A DNA stretch of 64,000 bases from Vicia villosa (taxonomy: Eukaryota; Streptophyta; Magnoliopsida; Fabales; Fabaceae), in assembly GCF_029867415.1 (NCBI RefSeq), contig NC_081183.1, positions 17,108,404-17,172,403 on the forward strand, in the 5' to 3' direction. Below, piece after piece: positions 48,990-60,790 of this stretch. The notes under the pieces are model-generated. The model worked only from the letters and a program-made list of their open reading frames with translations. It was not told the DNA's origin and did no database searches. Both the position numbers and the translations under genes were made by a program. Each line of letters opens with the position of its first letter. Position 1 is the stretch's first letter.

Positions 48990-50800
48990 ATCACACCCAC
49001 AATTAAAATGATAGGCAAGTAAGAGGAATCCGGTCAAAGTTAAACAAGTGAGTGACAATATTAATGCAAATAACATGTAGCAAAAAACATCATATTAGAG
49101 TTGAAACTTCAGTGTAAATGTAGTTAGCCAACTACTCACCTTTTACTTCATGTCATAAACTTTCAAATAAAAATGTTTTCTTTTAGTAACATCTTTGTTA
49201 GAATCACTTATGAAAGTGAGGTTAGAGTTGTTTCAGTTTGAATTGGGGCCGTAAACTTTAATGTGACACCTAAATCTTTTAGGTAATTGGTCGTGTGATC
49301 TACTTAAAAAACCCCTCATTTTTATCAGAATAAAAAGAACAAATAAATATTGCATCCCCATTTCTCTTGGTACTCAACTCCACATCCATTGTTCTTTGCT
49401 CCATACAACTATACCATCTAATTGGCGGAATACTTCAATGGAAGTTGGTTATAAAAAAGTTGTGAGTCTTAGTCGTTCATAGATACTATGTGTCTTTGTG
49501 TTATGCAAATCAAAAAATTTTAGAATATAATTTCCACTCCATTTAGCAACCAACTCTCAAGTAAAATGAAGAAGTTGTAACAAAGAAGAATCAGCATGCC
49601 AAATTACATGAAAAATCATTAATATTTACCGCACAGTTAATCAACGAAATCCAACACATCTTCGATATCATTTTAATCAGACCAATTAGAAGATTGTCCA
49701 ATAACAATATAACCTATCTACAGTCCGTCCGCTACAAGGTTTCTAATTTGAACGTTCTTGAGAAGTAGGTTTGAAGCATGGTATTAGCCCTTATGTGAAG
49801 GTGTGTGACGTTCGCATTTTCAAAGACAAATCTCTATTAAGTGATTAGATGTTTGATTATTCCATCATCTAAAAGTACCCGTCTATTAAACAGACGTGAT
49901 GACAAATAGACGAGTGCTTTTTGAGGAATAATCAAACATCTCATCACCCAACAAGAATTTGTATATGAAAATGCGAACTTCACACACCCATGCGTTAGAG
50001 ATAATACCCTACTTCCGGCCTACTTCTCAAGGACGCATGTTCAAACTAGAAACCTTGTAACTGACATTAGAGAAGTTATATTGTTATTGGACAAGTTTCT
50101 AATTGATTTGGTTAAAGTAATATCAAAGAGGGTTGTATTTTTGTTAATTAATCATGCAACTAATATTAATGCAATGGTTGTTCATGCAATATGGCATGAT
50201 GATTCTTCTTTCCTACCACTTCCTCATTTTACTAGAGAGGAGGTTGCGAAATGCAACGAAAACAATATCCAAAAAATTTCTGATTTGCATGACACAGATG
50301 ACACAAACAATATATGTGAACGGATATGACTCACAACTTTCCTATTATTTGGAAATCACTTTAAATACAATCAACTTCCGTTAATGTATTCTGTCATGAT
50401 GCATGGTATAGTTGTATGAGGAAGAGAAATGGGGATGGAATATTTACTTCTTCCTCTTTGTGGTAAGAAGAGAGAAAAGTGATGTATTTTTGTAGCAAAT
50501 ACACATTACCAATTAGATTTAGGTGTCGCGTAGAGATTTATGACTACAATTCAGCGTGAAACAACATGCTGCAACCTCACTTTCATTAATGATTCAATCA
50601 AAGGCGTTATTAAAAGGAAAAAATTTAATGTCAACGGTTATGTATGACATGGAGTAAAATGTGACTAGCTACTTTTACATTGGAGTTCAAAATGCTTTAT
50701 GTTGTTTCCATTAATATTGTCAATATGACATGTTTAACTTTGATGCAATTTCTCTTACTCCTAGCATCTTAATTGTGGGTGGGATTTCGAAACCCAATAA
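48990..50800. repeat. Second long palindrome, about 0.9 kb arms, more diverged
   Basis: Left arm 48990-49888 and right arm 49903-50800 are inverted copies around a 14-base loop near 49895. Inner match: GATGTTTGATTATTCC against GGAATAATCAAACATC; CGTCTATT against AATAGACG at the loop. Outer match: family-copy sequence (GTAGTTAGCC...ACTCCATG type) present in both orientations (49120-49160 and 50650-50690). By eye roughly three quarters of bases match, with indels, so it is older than the PMD palindrome. Confidence 0.85.
50081..50329 (+). pseudogene. Possible Sec63/BRR2-helicase-like exon relic in the right arm
   Basis: The frame contains INAMVVHAIWHDDSSFLPLP then HFTREEVAKC and IQKISDLHD. This is reminiscent of the Sec63 region of BRR2/ASCC3-type RNA helicases (...QxxWxxDSxLLQLPHF). 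About 80 residues only, no other domain, and the mirrored left arm (about 49470-49710) no longer encodes it. Tentative. Confidence 0.35.
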
Positions 50801-51361
50801 TTGATGGAGGCGACATACTCATATGGGTCATTGTGACCATCAAATTTGGCTAATGAGGGCGGGTTGAAATTTTCTAATATTGTCGTCCCCCATATTTCAT
50901 CTAAGAAAGGTTGGGGTCTAGGATTTCAGTCTCTTCTAGAGGGTCATCCTCCTACTGGAATTGTTAAATATGTAGGGTGTTATCCTCCAAAGTTTTAATT
51001 TGACGGGGTAAGTCCTCCATGGCAACGCGCATCTCTTCCATGAAATGATCCTCACCGTCAGACTCCCGGTTAGTCGGAGTTGCTACCTTCTTGTTCACCG
51101 TGATGGATGGAGGAGTCAGACTTAGAGATAGCTATCTATTCAAATGTTGCAATGGTAACTTAACTCAGTTTTATCGGGCCCCACAACGAGCCTCAATTGT
51201 ACTTGTTTAAAGTAAAATATGTGACAATCCCTTGAGTTAAGGCTGTCAGAGGTTTTAAGATTGTTGCAGTGTTAGAACTAGCTCACGCAAGAAGGTGAGA
51301 AGCTTTGTATACTAATATTTTTTGGTGATATTGATTCTCCTTGGCCTTGAGTTCACACTTA
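50801..51361. other. Unclassified; short coding-like stretch on the minus strand
   Basis: Near 51000-51080 the minus strand reads FMEEMRVAMEDLPRQIKTLE, which looks like a piece of a retroelement gag, but stops surround it. No element borders seen. Confidence 0.3.
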
Positions 51362-51757
51362 GGCTATGTTTGCGAGTTTGGAGGGGGGGGGGGGGGGGGA
51401 GGGGAAGGCTTTCGAAAATAAAATTTTAGAAAATTATAGAAAAATATTTGACTTTTTTTGAAAAAATAATTTTGTTTAGAATGATAAAAGAGTCATTATT
51501 ATTACTAAATTGTTAATTTTCAAAATAGTATAATTACTTATATGATATTTGGAAAATTTATGTAAGCCCTCCAAAACCCTCAAAAATCCTCCTTCAATAC
51601 AATTTATGAGTTCCCCATTTTATAGGGTTTTTGGTGTTATGAATAAAATCAAACCCTCCAAAACCCTCCTACCCAAAATCTTTTTATTCCTTTCACCCAA
51701 TTCTTTCTATTTTTTAAAGTCATTCCCTCCCTTCCCCTCCAAACTCTAAACAAAGCC
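51362..51757. mobile_element. MITE related to 27283-27660, reverse internal orientation
   Basis: GGCTATGTTTGCGAGTTTGG at the left and CCAAACTCTAAACAAAGCC at the right. A run of 15 or more G (from about 51384) follows the left end. The interior is the reverse complement of the 27283 element, e.g. AATACAATTTATGAGTTCCC. Terminal repeats are more diverged, so this copy is older. Confidence 0.65.
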
Positions 51758-52956
51758 GTTTTTTTATTCTTACTACATGAATTTGCTTCATAGCCCATAA
51801 TAATTTGAAGTATATCTGTATATGAAATAAATAAAGCATAAGTTCCCACCAGTCACCAGACTTGGAACCAAAAAACAAAAAACAGAAGCAACAATTATTA
51901 GAATGATTCTATCAAAAATATATTAACTCAAGACTTTACCCAACTTGTCGATAGTAAATAATATTTGCTGAATTGCATTGCATCTAGGAAGACTTGAGTT
52001 TGCGGAACAGAAGGCTCCTCAAACCAGAACTCATTAAATGTTTAACAAGTAAAATCATTGTAGCTAATGCTCAGTTAGTATATAACATAACTAGTACAAA
52101 CTACTAAAAAATAAAGAACATGTAAAACCAAATTAAGTTTGAATAGAGAGAAACATTCAGAGATCTAAATAAACAACAATGGAACCTGATAATGAATTTG
52201 ACCAGCCAATGAAACTTGCATCAAGTGACCATCATCACCTCTCCTTCCAACCCCCAATTCCAAACAAAAATGTCATAACATATAAACCTCTTGGCTATTC
52301 AACCGCGTGATTCTGTCATGAAAACATTTTGAAGCTCAATTTATGAAACTAAATGAAATCATATAGAGAGAGATAGAAAAATTGTGTAAATAATGGGTAT
52401 AGAGAGAAGTTGTACCAGGAGGATGACAACGGTGGTTCTTAAGCTCCCAGTGTAGCATTGTTAACTGCAGAGATTGGAAGAAACATCGGCGGCTGCTTAG
52501 AGGTCGGAATATGTACTTCCTATCTTCCAAACTCTCTGAATTTTTGTTCACACAATTCTTGTGAGTAGGGTAAAGTTATCCTATTGAAATATTAAAAGAT
52601 AAAGTGGTACGTCCATGTGTGTACTATTTATCTATGAGGGGTGCTATATTTACACTCAAATTGTAACACCGTATAGTACACCGTAGCATTTAACTCTCAC
52701 TTTCAATTGGCACAAGTTTCAAGTTAGATTAAAATAATAAATAAAAATAAAACAGTATGCATTATTGTATGAATATACGGTGTATATGTCAATTTCAGGT
52801 GTATACATATCATTTCTCTTTATCTATCTACTATCTAGTACGTCCATGTGTGTCCTATTTATCTATCTACTAGTATTAATCTATTTGCTATCTCCTATCT
52901 AGTCTACTATCTAGCCATTATCTAGTCTACTATTTATCCATTATCTACTCTACTAT
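51758..52956. other. Non-coding, with CTATCTA-type simple repeat
   Basis: No gene recognised. 52805-52956 consists of degenerate CTATCTA/CTACTAT repeats that continue as the flank of the next element; a related stretch is at 53940-53980. Confidence 0.5.
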
Positions 52957-53816
52957 CTAGGGTTTGTTTGGTAAGGTCATAAAAAAAAGTTTTTAATTTT
53001 TACCTTTTCGGCTCATATAAATAAAAAAACTCTGTTTGGTAATTATTTTTAACTTTTAGCTTTTTTACTAGCTTTTGTTTTTTTTTGAAAAGCTATTTGA
53101 AGTAGCTTTTAAGCTTGTAGCTTTTAGCTTGTGACTTTTACTTTCATTTATACCCTTATTATTTTAACAAAAATCTATTTTTACCCTTCGATATATATTA
53201 TGATTCAATGTTTTAATATTTTTTTTAATTTTTAATGTTTTTAATAACATCTAAAGTATACAATAATTTTTTTTTGGTACAAAGTATATAATAAATTTTG
53301 AAATAGTGTTGATAATTCTCAAGTTAGTGAAACGTAATCAAAGAAGCAATGAAATTAACCGAGACAAAAAAATTAAAATTTTTGTTATATTTTTATGATA
53401 TAATATTAAATAATATTCTTATTTTTATCATTAATTTTGATTAGTTTAACTCAATTCAAATTTTATGTATTTCGTTAACTTTATTTATATAATTTATATA
53501 TAAATGTAAAATATTTTGATGTTTCTTAAATTTTTCACATATATTAAAACAATTTTGTGAGTTTGTATTAATATATTTATTTTTAACAAATATAAATTAA
53601 TTTAATAATATAATAATATAATATAATAAGATAAATAAATCACAAATTTCTTAATAAGAATGTACTTTTGTGTCATTTTGTATTTATCAGCAAGTGTAAC
53701 AGTTAATTTACCAAACACTCAAATTAACTTATCAGCTATTAGTCACCAGCTACCAGCTATCAGTCACTAGCTATCAGCTATCAGTTACCAGCTAGTTTTA
53801 CCAAACAGAGTCCTAA
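52957..53816. mobile_element. hAT-like non-autonomous element, about 860 bp
   Basis: Left end CTAGGGTTTGTTTGGTAA and right end TTACCAAACAGAGTCCTAA are imperfect inverted repeats. TCTACTAT flanks both sides (52949-52956 and 53817-53824), an 8 bp duplication as expected for hAT. The interior is AT-rich with AGCTTTTAGCTTGT-like and GCTATCAGCTATCAG repeats and no coding capacity. Confidence 0.7.
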
Positions 53817-53824
53817 TCTACTAT

Positions 53825-55062
53825 TTTTTTGTCTTTTCATAATTAAGTCAATATTTTAGCATTTCAAATAAATGAAGTGATATTTGTATTGACGATTGGA
53901 TTTTCTTTTGTCTCACATATATTCTCTCTCCAATATTTTCATCTATCTATCTATCTACTTCTACTATCTATCTAGCCATTATTAAAAGATGTCACAATTC
54001 TACCAAAAATGTTATTCACTCTTTTAAAATTTACAATGCAAAGAGGGTTGTTTTGTCTTTTCATAATTAAGTCAATATTTCAACATTTCAAACAAATACC
54101 CAAGTGAGATGTGTATTGACTATTGAATTTTTCTAAGTCTCACACATGTTCTCTCTCCATTATTTTCACTTTCATTTTAATTTTCCTCCCTAAATTTTCT
54201 TTTTCCTTTTTTATTTTTTTAAACATAAATAAATTAATAAATTGAACCATTTTTAATGGAACTAAAAGGAGCACGTAAAAATTTACTCAATCGAAAAAAT
54301 AATTATTTTATGATTATTAAAAAATTATTCATAATTATTAAAAAAATATTTTCAAAATTCTACTTTACTAACGAGCCGCTATCAGCAAAATACTTTTGCT
54401 ATTTAACTAACAATTGTCTTTATTTGAGACACAAAATTCTTATTTTCAAATGTCAAATTTTCTATTTTTACTACAGGGCACTATCAACCCCATACCTATT
54501 TTATTTTTATTAACAATTCTATATAAATACACAAATGAATAACAATTCTATATATATTTATTGCTACATAAGATCATTATTTAACTTTGTTATGATTTTT
54601 ACGATATCTATCTCAAAATCATATTACATCTTACTCATTATAACTTTTTACTTTGTCTTTAATGTTATGGGACACAACAAGTTAGATCCAAACAACAAAA
54701 TACGTTTAAATGTTAATTTGCACTTTATAAAGTGACACTAGACACAACCAATTAGATCTAGAAAAAAACATACATAAATTGATCATTTCAATGAAGAAAT
54801 ATTTTAAATATTAATATGTATTGGAATTTTTCATTGTAATAAGATTGAAAAATCAATTCATTCTTACTATCAAGATAATTTATTATTTTATAGGTGTTGA
54901 GTTATCACTCATTTGCACTTGGCTTTAATATTGGCTTTAATATTGAAAATGTGATGAAATATTTATGAAGTGACATGAGACACAATCAATTAAATTCTAA
55001 GCGGTTAAACATACATAAATCTAATTTTCAATTTACAGTATAATTTTACACTACTAAATAAT
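53825..55062. other. AT-rich non-coding DNA; possible Helitron body
   Basis: No gene seen; open frames at 54256-54513 and 54535-54735 are low-complexity. It may be the body of the element whose possible 3' end is at 55096. Confidence 0.35.
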
Positions 55063-55066
55063 TTTT

Positions 55067-55096
55067 ATCCGTACGGAAGCACGGGTATATTACTAG
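55067..55096 (+). mobile_element. Possible Helitron 3' terminus
   Basis: ATCCGTAC GGAA GCACGGGT can form a short, imperfect stem-loop, followed 8-9 bases later by CTAG and then T. Hairpin plus CTRR before a T is the Helitron 3' signature. A second similar motif (CCGCACGGGCAAATTATTAG) follows at about 55112. The 5' TC end was not identified. Confidence 0.35.
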
Positions 55097-55166
55097 TTAC
55101 TGTCATAAAAACCGCACGGGCAAATTATTAGTTATTGTTATACAAATTTGTAGTTTTTCATATGAG

Positions 55167-55550
55167 TTGTGCTATCTTTACAGTATATTTCATACACCAA
55201 TATTACACCCAAGATATTAACAAAGAAAAATACTCTTGCACAAAAATCAACACAAGAAAAATTATTTAAAAAATACAATTTATGTTTTGAATGTATGAAT
55301 ATACGGTGTGGGTGTACAAAAGAGTGTCAAGTTGTCATTTCCCTTTTCATATTAGTCACCTAGTTTATATATGAGTAATATTATTCTTACACTAGATTTG
55401 ACTCCTACACCGTATGTTTATACGATTTTGTTTCTTTAGAATGTTTAATAATTATTTTTCCACTTTTTCTAACACATGCAAACAGATACATATGCTGTAT
55501 TTCATGTGGTGTAAATTTTGTGTATGGTTTTTAGTGTCAAGATAGCAGCC
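55167..55550. mobile_element. Possible MITE with GCTATCTTTACA-type ends
   Basis: GTGCTATCTTTACA at the left and TGTCAAGATAGCAGC at the right are imperfect inverted repeats. Internal ATACGGTGT/ACACCGTATG pairs also occur near 52640-52800. Borders uncertain. Confidence 0.3.
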
Positions 55551-56426
55551 CTCTTTCTATATTTGTAATTTAATCCTTTTGTACTAATTGTTATTTTAGA
55601 ATTTTAAGTTACTTTTTCTGAAAAATGCTCATGATTCCATTATACATTCTCTTTCGCATCACTTCATAAATTTGATAGGCTTTTTATTTTGCATTCCAAA
55701 GAAGTAGCAATTGCATTCTATGAGAATATTAATAAAATTTGGTGCAACTGACCTGATGTACTACAACTTCAATGGTTAAAACTAGTCAGAGATCCGTACT
55801 GTCGTTCGGGTGTATTATTTATGGCATAGTATTTTTGAATAATATAAAAAATGTGAAGTAAAAAAGTCTAACCAAATTGCATATATAAAATGGAAATTAA
55901 AACCATTTAAAAAAATTATTAATAAGATATTATTAGTATATAAAAATTAGGTTCTAAGTTAAAATAATGATAAAAAAAAGGTTCAAGATATGTCAAATAA
56001 CCAAGAGCAAAGGAATCTATACTTTGTAATGAGATTTAATAGCTAAATTATAATGAATTGAAACTTTAAATTGTGAAATTATTCAATTTTGATTGTTAAT
56101 ACATATTCTAGTTGTTATAATTTTTTATTGTTAATACATATTCTAGTGGTTATAATTTATTCTCTCATATAATATGATGAAAAATTATGAAATCAAAATA
56201 TTACAACAAATGATGTATTTAGATACACATATGAAATTAAATAGAATTATATAATTGTTTGTATTAAATAATAATAAAAAACTTGTGACATGGAGAAAGA
56301 AAAAAATTAACATTAGAAAATAAGAATTTTATCTTCAAATAAAGGTAATAATTTGATAATGACTCGTAAGATAAAAAAGTTAGTTGTTTGAATGACTATG
56401 TAGTATTATTCAATTTGATAAAATTC

Positions 56427-56680
56427 TTTTTTTTTTGTAAGCAAGATGATATTAATTGGAGAACTAAGGGTTCTCCAACCTTTTTACACAAAACAACGGG
56501 CACATAACCCGACAAAAAGATACAAAGAAATTACCAACCAAATAAGTTACGATAAAAATAGCAAAGGATCTTTGCTAAAGTCGTAAAAGCTAAAATTGGA
56601 ATTAGTAATTTCTCCTAAAACCGTTCATTTCCAAACCAAAATCTTGATATTCCAAACCGTATTATCTACATATTTTTAAT
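56427..56680 (-). mobile_element. Possible 3' end of an L1-type LINE, minus strand
   Basis: Starts with a T run (56427-56438, an A tail on the minus strand) followed by sequence that resembles non-LTR element 3' ends. No clear protein motif or target duplication. Confidence 0.25.
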
Positions 56681-56756
56681 TTTATCAATAAAGGACATTT
56701 ATGTTGTTTGAATTAACATTTATGTAGTATTATTAAGTAATTGAACTGAAAGCTTG

Positions 56757-56840
56757 TTTCCAAAACTTTCACTTACTCCATATTCTAGCATAATGGAGTT
56801 TCCAAAACTTTCACTTACTCCATATTCTAGCATAATGGAG
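56757..56840. repeat. Exact 42 bp tandem duplication
   Basis: Two identical units starting TTTCCAAAACTTTCACTTAC (56757-56798 and 56799-56840). No other significance seen. Confidence 0.95.
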
Positions 56841-57639
56841 TTACTGTCATCGTGCATCTGCATATGTTTACTAATGCTAACATAAAGATACTGCAAACAA
56901 CTTTTAAATATAAATAAAAAAAATCAAATTGTGCACTATTATTAGTAGCCATAAAAACATAAATATATGAGCAATTATACAAAATAAAACCAACACTTAT
57001 TGTAGTACTAAATAATACCCGAAACATTTCAAACATGTGGATTCCAATCATGACATCCAATTAGTGCACCACATTTTATCTTATTATGCACATGTAACAA
57101 ATATCTAAATAATAAATATAACCGCCAAATGTGCTCATGAATCCACCAATAAAGCTAGCTCCATTACAGCTTCCTCACAAAATATCATTTTATCCTTGAA
57201 ACAAACATCCAGACATGTTATAAATTAGGATTACACATTCTGCTAATACTAATACAGAAGTGTCAGCATAAGGCCTTGAAGACAATAGCCTTACCATTTC
57301 CATAACAATCGGGACAAACAATACTCCTTACTCGTGTATCGGGGGTACTATCTCCTAGAGTACTATATAGTCCCACTAATCAAATGCATATATTAATGTC
57401 AAACATTAAACCATCTCATAACTATATTCCAATAGCATGTGATTACTCACAAACAAATAAACAAATACAGGTTTATAGGTCATAAGAGTGAAAGAAGTAA
57501 AAAAAATATATACTATAAGTCATAGAACTAACAATCCTAGCTATTGATTATTCAGCAATTCTCTAATATTTGCATGTATATTTAATAGTTAAGTAATAGT
57601 TAGTTACAGAAAGATTGATCTCTTCTCAGCATATATTAA
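56841..57639. other. AT-rich DNA without recognised gene
   Basis: I see no element border, repeat or coding signal; the open frame at 56827-57060 on the minus strand is low-complexity. Confidence 0.4.
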
Positions 57640-59735
57640 TCATCAGATTCATCAGCTTCTTGACAGTCATCCTTGATTTCTTCTCTGATCATGGAGTAGG
57701 CAGAGGGGTAATTTGAGGTGTTAGGCTTCCATAGGTAAAAATTATCCTTAAATATAAATCCCTTCATGACTTATTCATTTTCACCATTTGTGACAATGCA
57801 TTCTTCTTTAATGAACCTGACATTGAAACCTTCATCACACAGTTGGCTGATATTTATAACATTTGCAGCCAGTCCTTGTTCAAGTAGGACATTGTTCAGA
57901 TTAGCAACCCCTCCTGTCTTGCCAACACCTTTGACTTCACTTATTTCTCCATCACTAAGAGTCACATAACTGGTTCCCTCAAGTTTGATGTCTACTAATA
58001 AGTTCTTTCTTCCAGTCATATGATTTGAGCAACCACTGTCAAAGTACCAATCTTCCTTGGCAGACATTCTTAGAGAAGTATGTGCTACTAGAGCAATATT
58101 CTTGGCCACCCATTGTTGCTTTCTGTGAAGGGTATCATATTTAGGTTTGACTTGATGAGTTTGGTTTGGATATCCAACTAGTCTAAAACAGAATGGCTTT
58201 ATGTGACCAAATTTTCCACAGTGGTGACACCTCCATCTTTGGAATTTCTTCTTTATATGGCCCCTTATTCTCTTTCCTTGATGTTGTGACATTGCCGCTG
58301 ATATCTGGTTAGTCACACAAGTTTCAGATTTTGATCTCCTGATCCCAGAAGTGAATTCCTCTTTAACCATAAATTCTACCCCAAACATATCTCCTGCTCT
58401 TTGTCCAGACTCCAGAATTTCCTCTAGAGTATCAGTTCCATTATTCAGCATTCTGAAGGATTTAGTCATTTGATCAAGCTTGTAGTTCAACATGCTCACT
58501 TCACTACTGAGAGAGTCTATGGTTGCAAGATGTCTATTCTTCTCAGTTTCTAGCTCCTTTATGATTATCTCTTGCTTCTCCACTTGTTTGCAGACTTCAG
58601 CATTCTTGATACACAACTTCTTGTACGAGGCAGCAAGTTCATCAAAGGTTAGCTCGTCATCACTGGAATCATCATCAGATGCATAGACCCTCGTTGGAAC
58701 TGTGACATGTTTTGCAGTTTCTTCTTCAGACTCAGAGTCTTCATCAGACCAAGTAACAGACATCCCTTTCTTTTTCTCTTTGAGGTAGGTATGACATTCA
58801 ACTCTAATGTGTCCATATCCTTCACATCCATGACACTGAACCCCTTTTCCTTGATTGGGCTTCTCTTCAGCTTTGAATCTTCTGCTAGGATCATAAGTCT
58901 TGTTGATGTCATTGGAAGTGTTCTTGACATTGGGTCTGGACTTCTGATCAACCCTTTTAATAAACCTGTTGAATTATTTTCCAAGCATGGCTATGGCTTC
59001 TGATAAATTTTCATCACTTCCACCATTGCTTTCTCTTGAATTATCTTCTGTGTTGGAGACAAAAGCTATGCTCTTGTTCTTCTTTTCAACAGACTCACAA
59101 ATACTCATCTCAAAGGTTTCTAGAGAAACAATGAGTTCGTCCAGCTTCATGTTGCTGATGTCCTGGGTTTCTTCTATGGCAGTCACCTTCATAGCAAATC
59201 TCTTAGGTAGCGATCTGAGGATCTTTCTGACCAGTTTTTCTTAAGACATTTTTTCTCCTAAGGCTCTTGAGTTATTTGCAATCTCAAGGACATTAATGTA
59301 AAACTCATAAATAGTTTCATCCTCTTTCATCTTGAGATTTTCAAACTTAGTGGTAAGCATTTGAAGTTTTGACATCTTCACCTTGGATGTGCCTTCATGA
59401 GTTATTTTGAGAATATCCCAAACTTCTTTAGCTAGATCACAGTGCTGCACAAGTCTGAATATGTTTTTGTCAATTCCATTGAACAAGGCATTTAGTGCTT
59501 TGGAATTGCCCAAAGCTAGCTCTTCTTCAATTTTGTTCCATTGTGCTTCAGGAATTAGAACAGTGGTTCCATCTTCCATAACCTTCTCAGGATGTTTCCA
59601 TCCGTTTTCCACAACTCTCCAGGCCTTGCTGTCCACAGATTTTATGACAGCTACCATACGAGGTTTCTAGTAGTCATAGTTAGAGCCATCCAGGATGGGT
59701 GGTTTATTCCCAAACACTAACAATTCCTTCTCCAT
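57640..59735 (-). pseudogene. Ty1/copia gag and protease-start fragment, broken
   Basis: One reading frame on the minus strand from ATG at 59735 (MEKELLVFGNKPPILDGSNY), interrupted by stops at 59668-59670 (where a W is expected before KPRM), 59241-59243, about 58971 and 57771. Order: gag N-terminus with a UBN2-type region (LGEKMS area), zinc knuckle CHGCEGYGHIRVEC (about 58840), a coiled-coil-like segment (about 58450-58650), a second knuckle CHHCGKFGHIKPFC (about 58220) and a protease start with the D-S-G site (YFDSGCSNHMTG, about 58030). Integrase, reverse transcriptase and RNase H are missing. It belongs with the LTR and primer-binding site at 59788-60105. Confidence 0.85.
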
Positions 59736-59787
59736 AGTACTAGAATTTTGTTGTCCCTAGATCTCACCGAGATGTAAACAGGCCCTG

Positions 59788-60105
59788 CTCTGATGCCAAT
59801 TGAAAATTCTAGTAACTCACATGCGATGTCGTACTGGATGTTATGACATCCACAATTACACAGTACAAAACGTTAAAACAGAAACACATGAAAACAGTAA
59901 AGAACACAGCAAATTTTTCACCCAGTTCGGTATACACAATACATACTTTGGGGGCTACCAAGCCAGGGAGAGAATCCAATATATGCAGAATTAATTCGGA
60001 GTTAAACTCCCCCGTTTAAAACTCCTCACTTAAGACCTACCCAATGTAATTCTAATCTATTCCTAGACCTGAGTATCTCCACTCACCCCCCCCCCCCTCA
60101 ATCAC
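59788..60105 (-). mobile_element. Copia 5' LTR (partial) with tRNA-Met primer-binding site
   Basis: On the minus strand the LTR ends ...CTAGAATTTTCA at 59801, followed by the primer-binding site TTGGCATCAGAGC (59800-59788), complementary to initiator tRNA-Met with one change. The higher end runs into a C run (60085-60097) and stops where RNase H sequence of opposite polarity begins at about 60105, so the LTR is probably truncated. Confidence 0.65.
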
Positions 60106-60533
60106 AGTCTACAGGGTATTGCACCTTTCTTGGAGGAAATCTTGTGACTTGGAAGAGTAAGAAGCTAAATGTAGTAGCATGTTCTAGTGCTGAAGCTGAA
60201 TCTCGAGCCATGGCACAAGGAATTTGTGAATTACTGTGGCTTAAAATTATTTTAGAAGATTTGAAAATCAAATGGGAAGGACCCATGAAGCTCTAATGTG
60301 ATAATAATTCAGCTATTAGAATAGCACATAATCCAATTCAACATGATCGAACTAAGCATATTGAGGTTGATAGACACTTCATTAAGGAGAAGCTTGATAG
60401 TGGGTTGATTTGCACCCCATATGTATCCTCACATGGGCAACTTGCGGATATTCTCACTAAAGGATTGAGTAGCTCAAGTTTTGAACGAATTATATCCAAG
60501 CTGGGAATGGAGAATACTTATTCACCAGCTTGA
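60105..60533 (+). pseudogene. Ty1/copia RNase H C-terminal fragment with one in-frame stop
   Basis: Plus strand reads TGYCTFLGGNLVTWKSKKLN, then SSAEAESRAMAQGICELLWL, then after an in-frame TAA at 60294-60296 (where a Y is expected) CDNNSAIRIAHNPIQHDRTK, HIEVDRHFI and QLADILTKGL, the usual end of copia polyproteins. The stop is TGA at 60531. A polypurine tract GAGGGGGAG (60532-60540) follows, expected just before a 3' LTR. This element runs opposite to the gag fragment next to it, so the two belong to different insertions. Confidence 0.9.
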
Positions 60534-60540
60534 GGGGGAG

Positions 60541-60790
60541 TTTTGGAAATAGAAAAAATACATTGTATATTTTCCATTAAAAAGAGCATTTAAGTCTTAG
60601 GTTCATATATATTTAGATTCATGCATTTAGGAAGTTGGACTATTATTTATTTCTCCTTGTAAACATAATATGCAATTAATTATATAGTGTGTATAAATAT
60701 TATGGATGTTGAGTGCTTTACTCACTCAAGCACATTCTTCACATTCAGAAATTTCTAATTTCTATTATTCACCACACATCTGCCTCCTCT
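60541..60790 (+). mobile_element. Probable copia 3' LTR following the RNase H fragment
   Basis: Begins right after the polypurine tract with TTTTGGAAATAGAAAAAATA. It includes a TATAAATATTATGG promoter-like stretch (about 60691-60704) and probably ends near CTATTATTCA (60771). Right border and target duplication not established. Confidence 0.5.

Larger units (their letters stand above)
45476..49195 (-). pseudogene. Family copy C11, degenerate, split by a PMD palindrome
   Basis: The terminal exon (stop at 45476) has an internal stop (LDDKDE*YYIHEF), so this copy is dead. It carries about 400 bp between the terminal exon and ACTAGTAAATATCAGCACC (45968) that the other copies lack, perhaps ancestral intron. 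Similarity breaks at GGTGATGG (about 46127) and resumes at about 48553 with TTCCCCCACACACAACCCAA, so the palindrome at 46163-48436 lies inside it. The 5' half (48990-49195) forms one arm of a second palindrome. Confidence 0.55.

Noticed and set aside
49840..49945. A stand-alone 100 bp MITE-like hairpin
   Set aside because: It is only the centre of a much larger inverted repeat (48990-50800).
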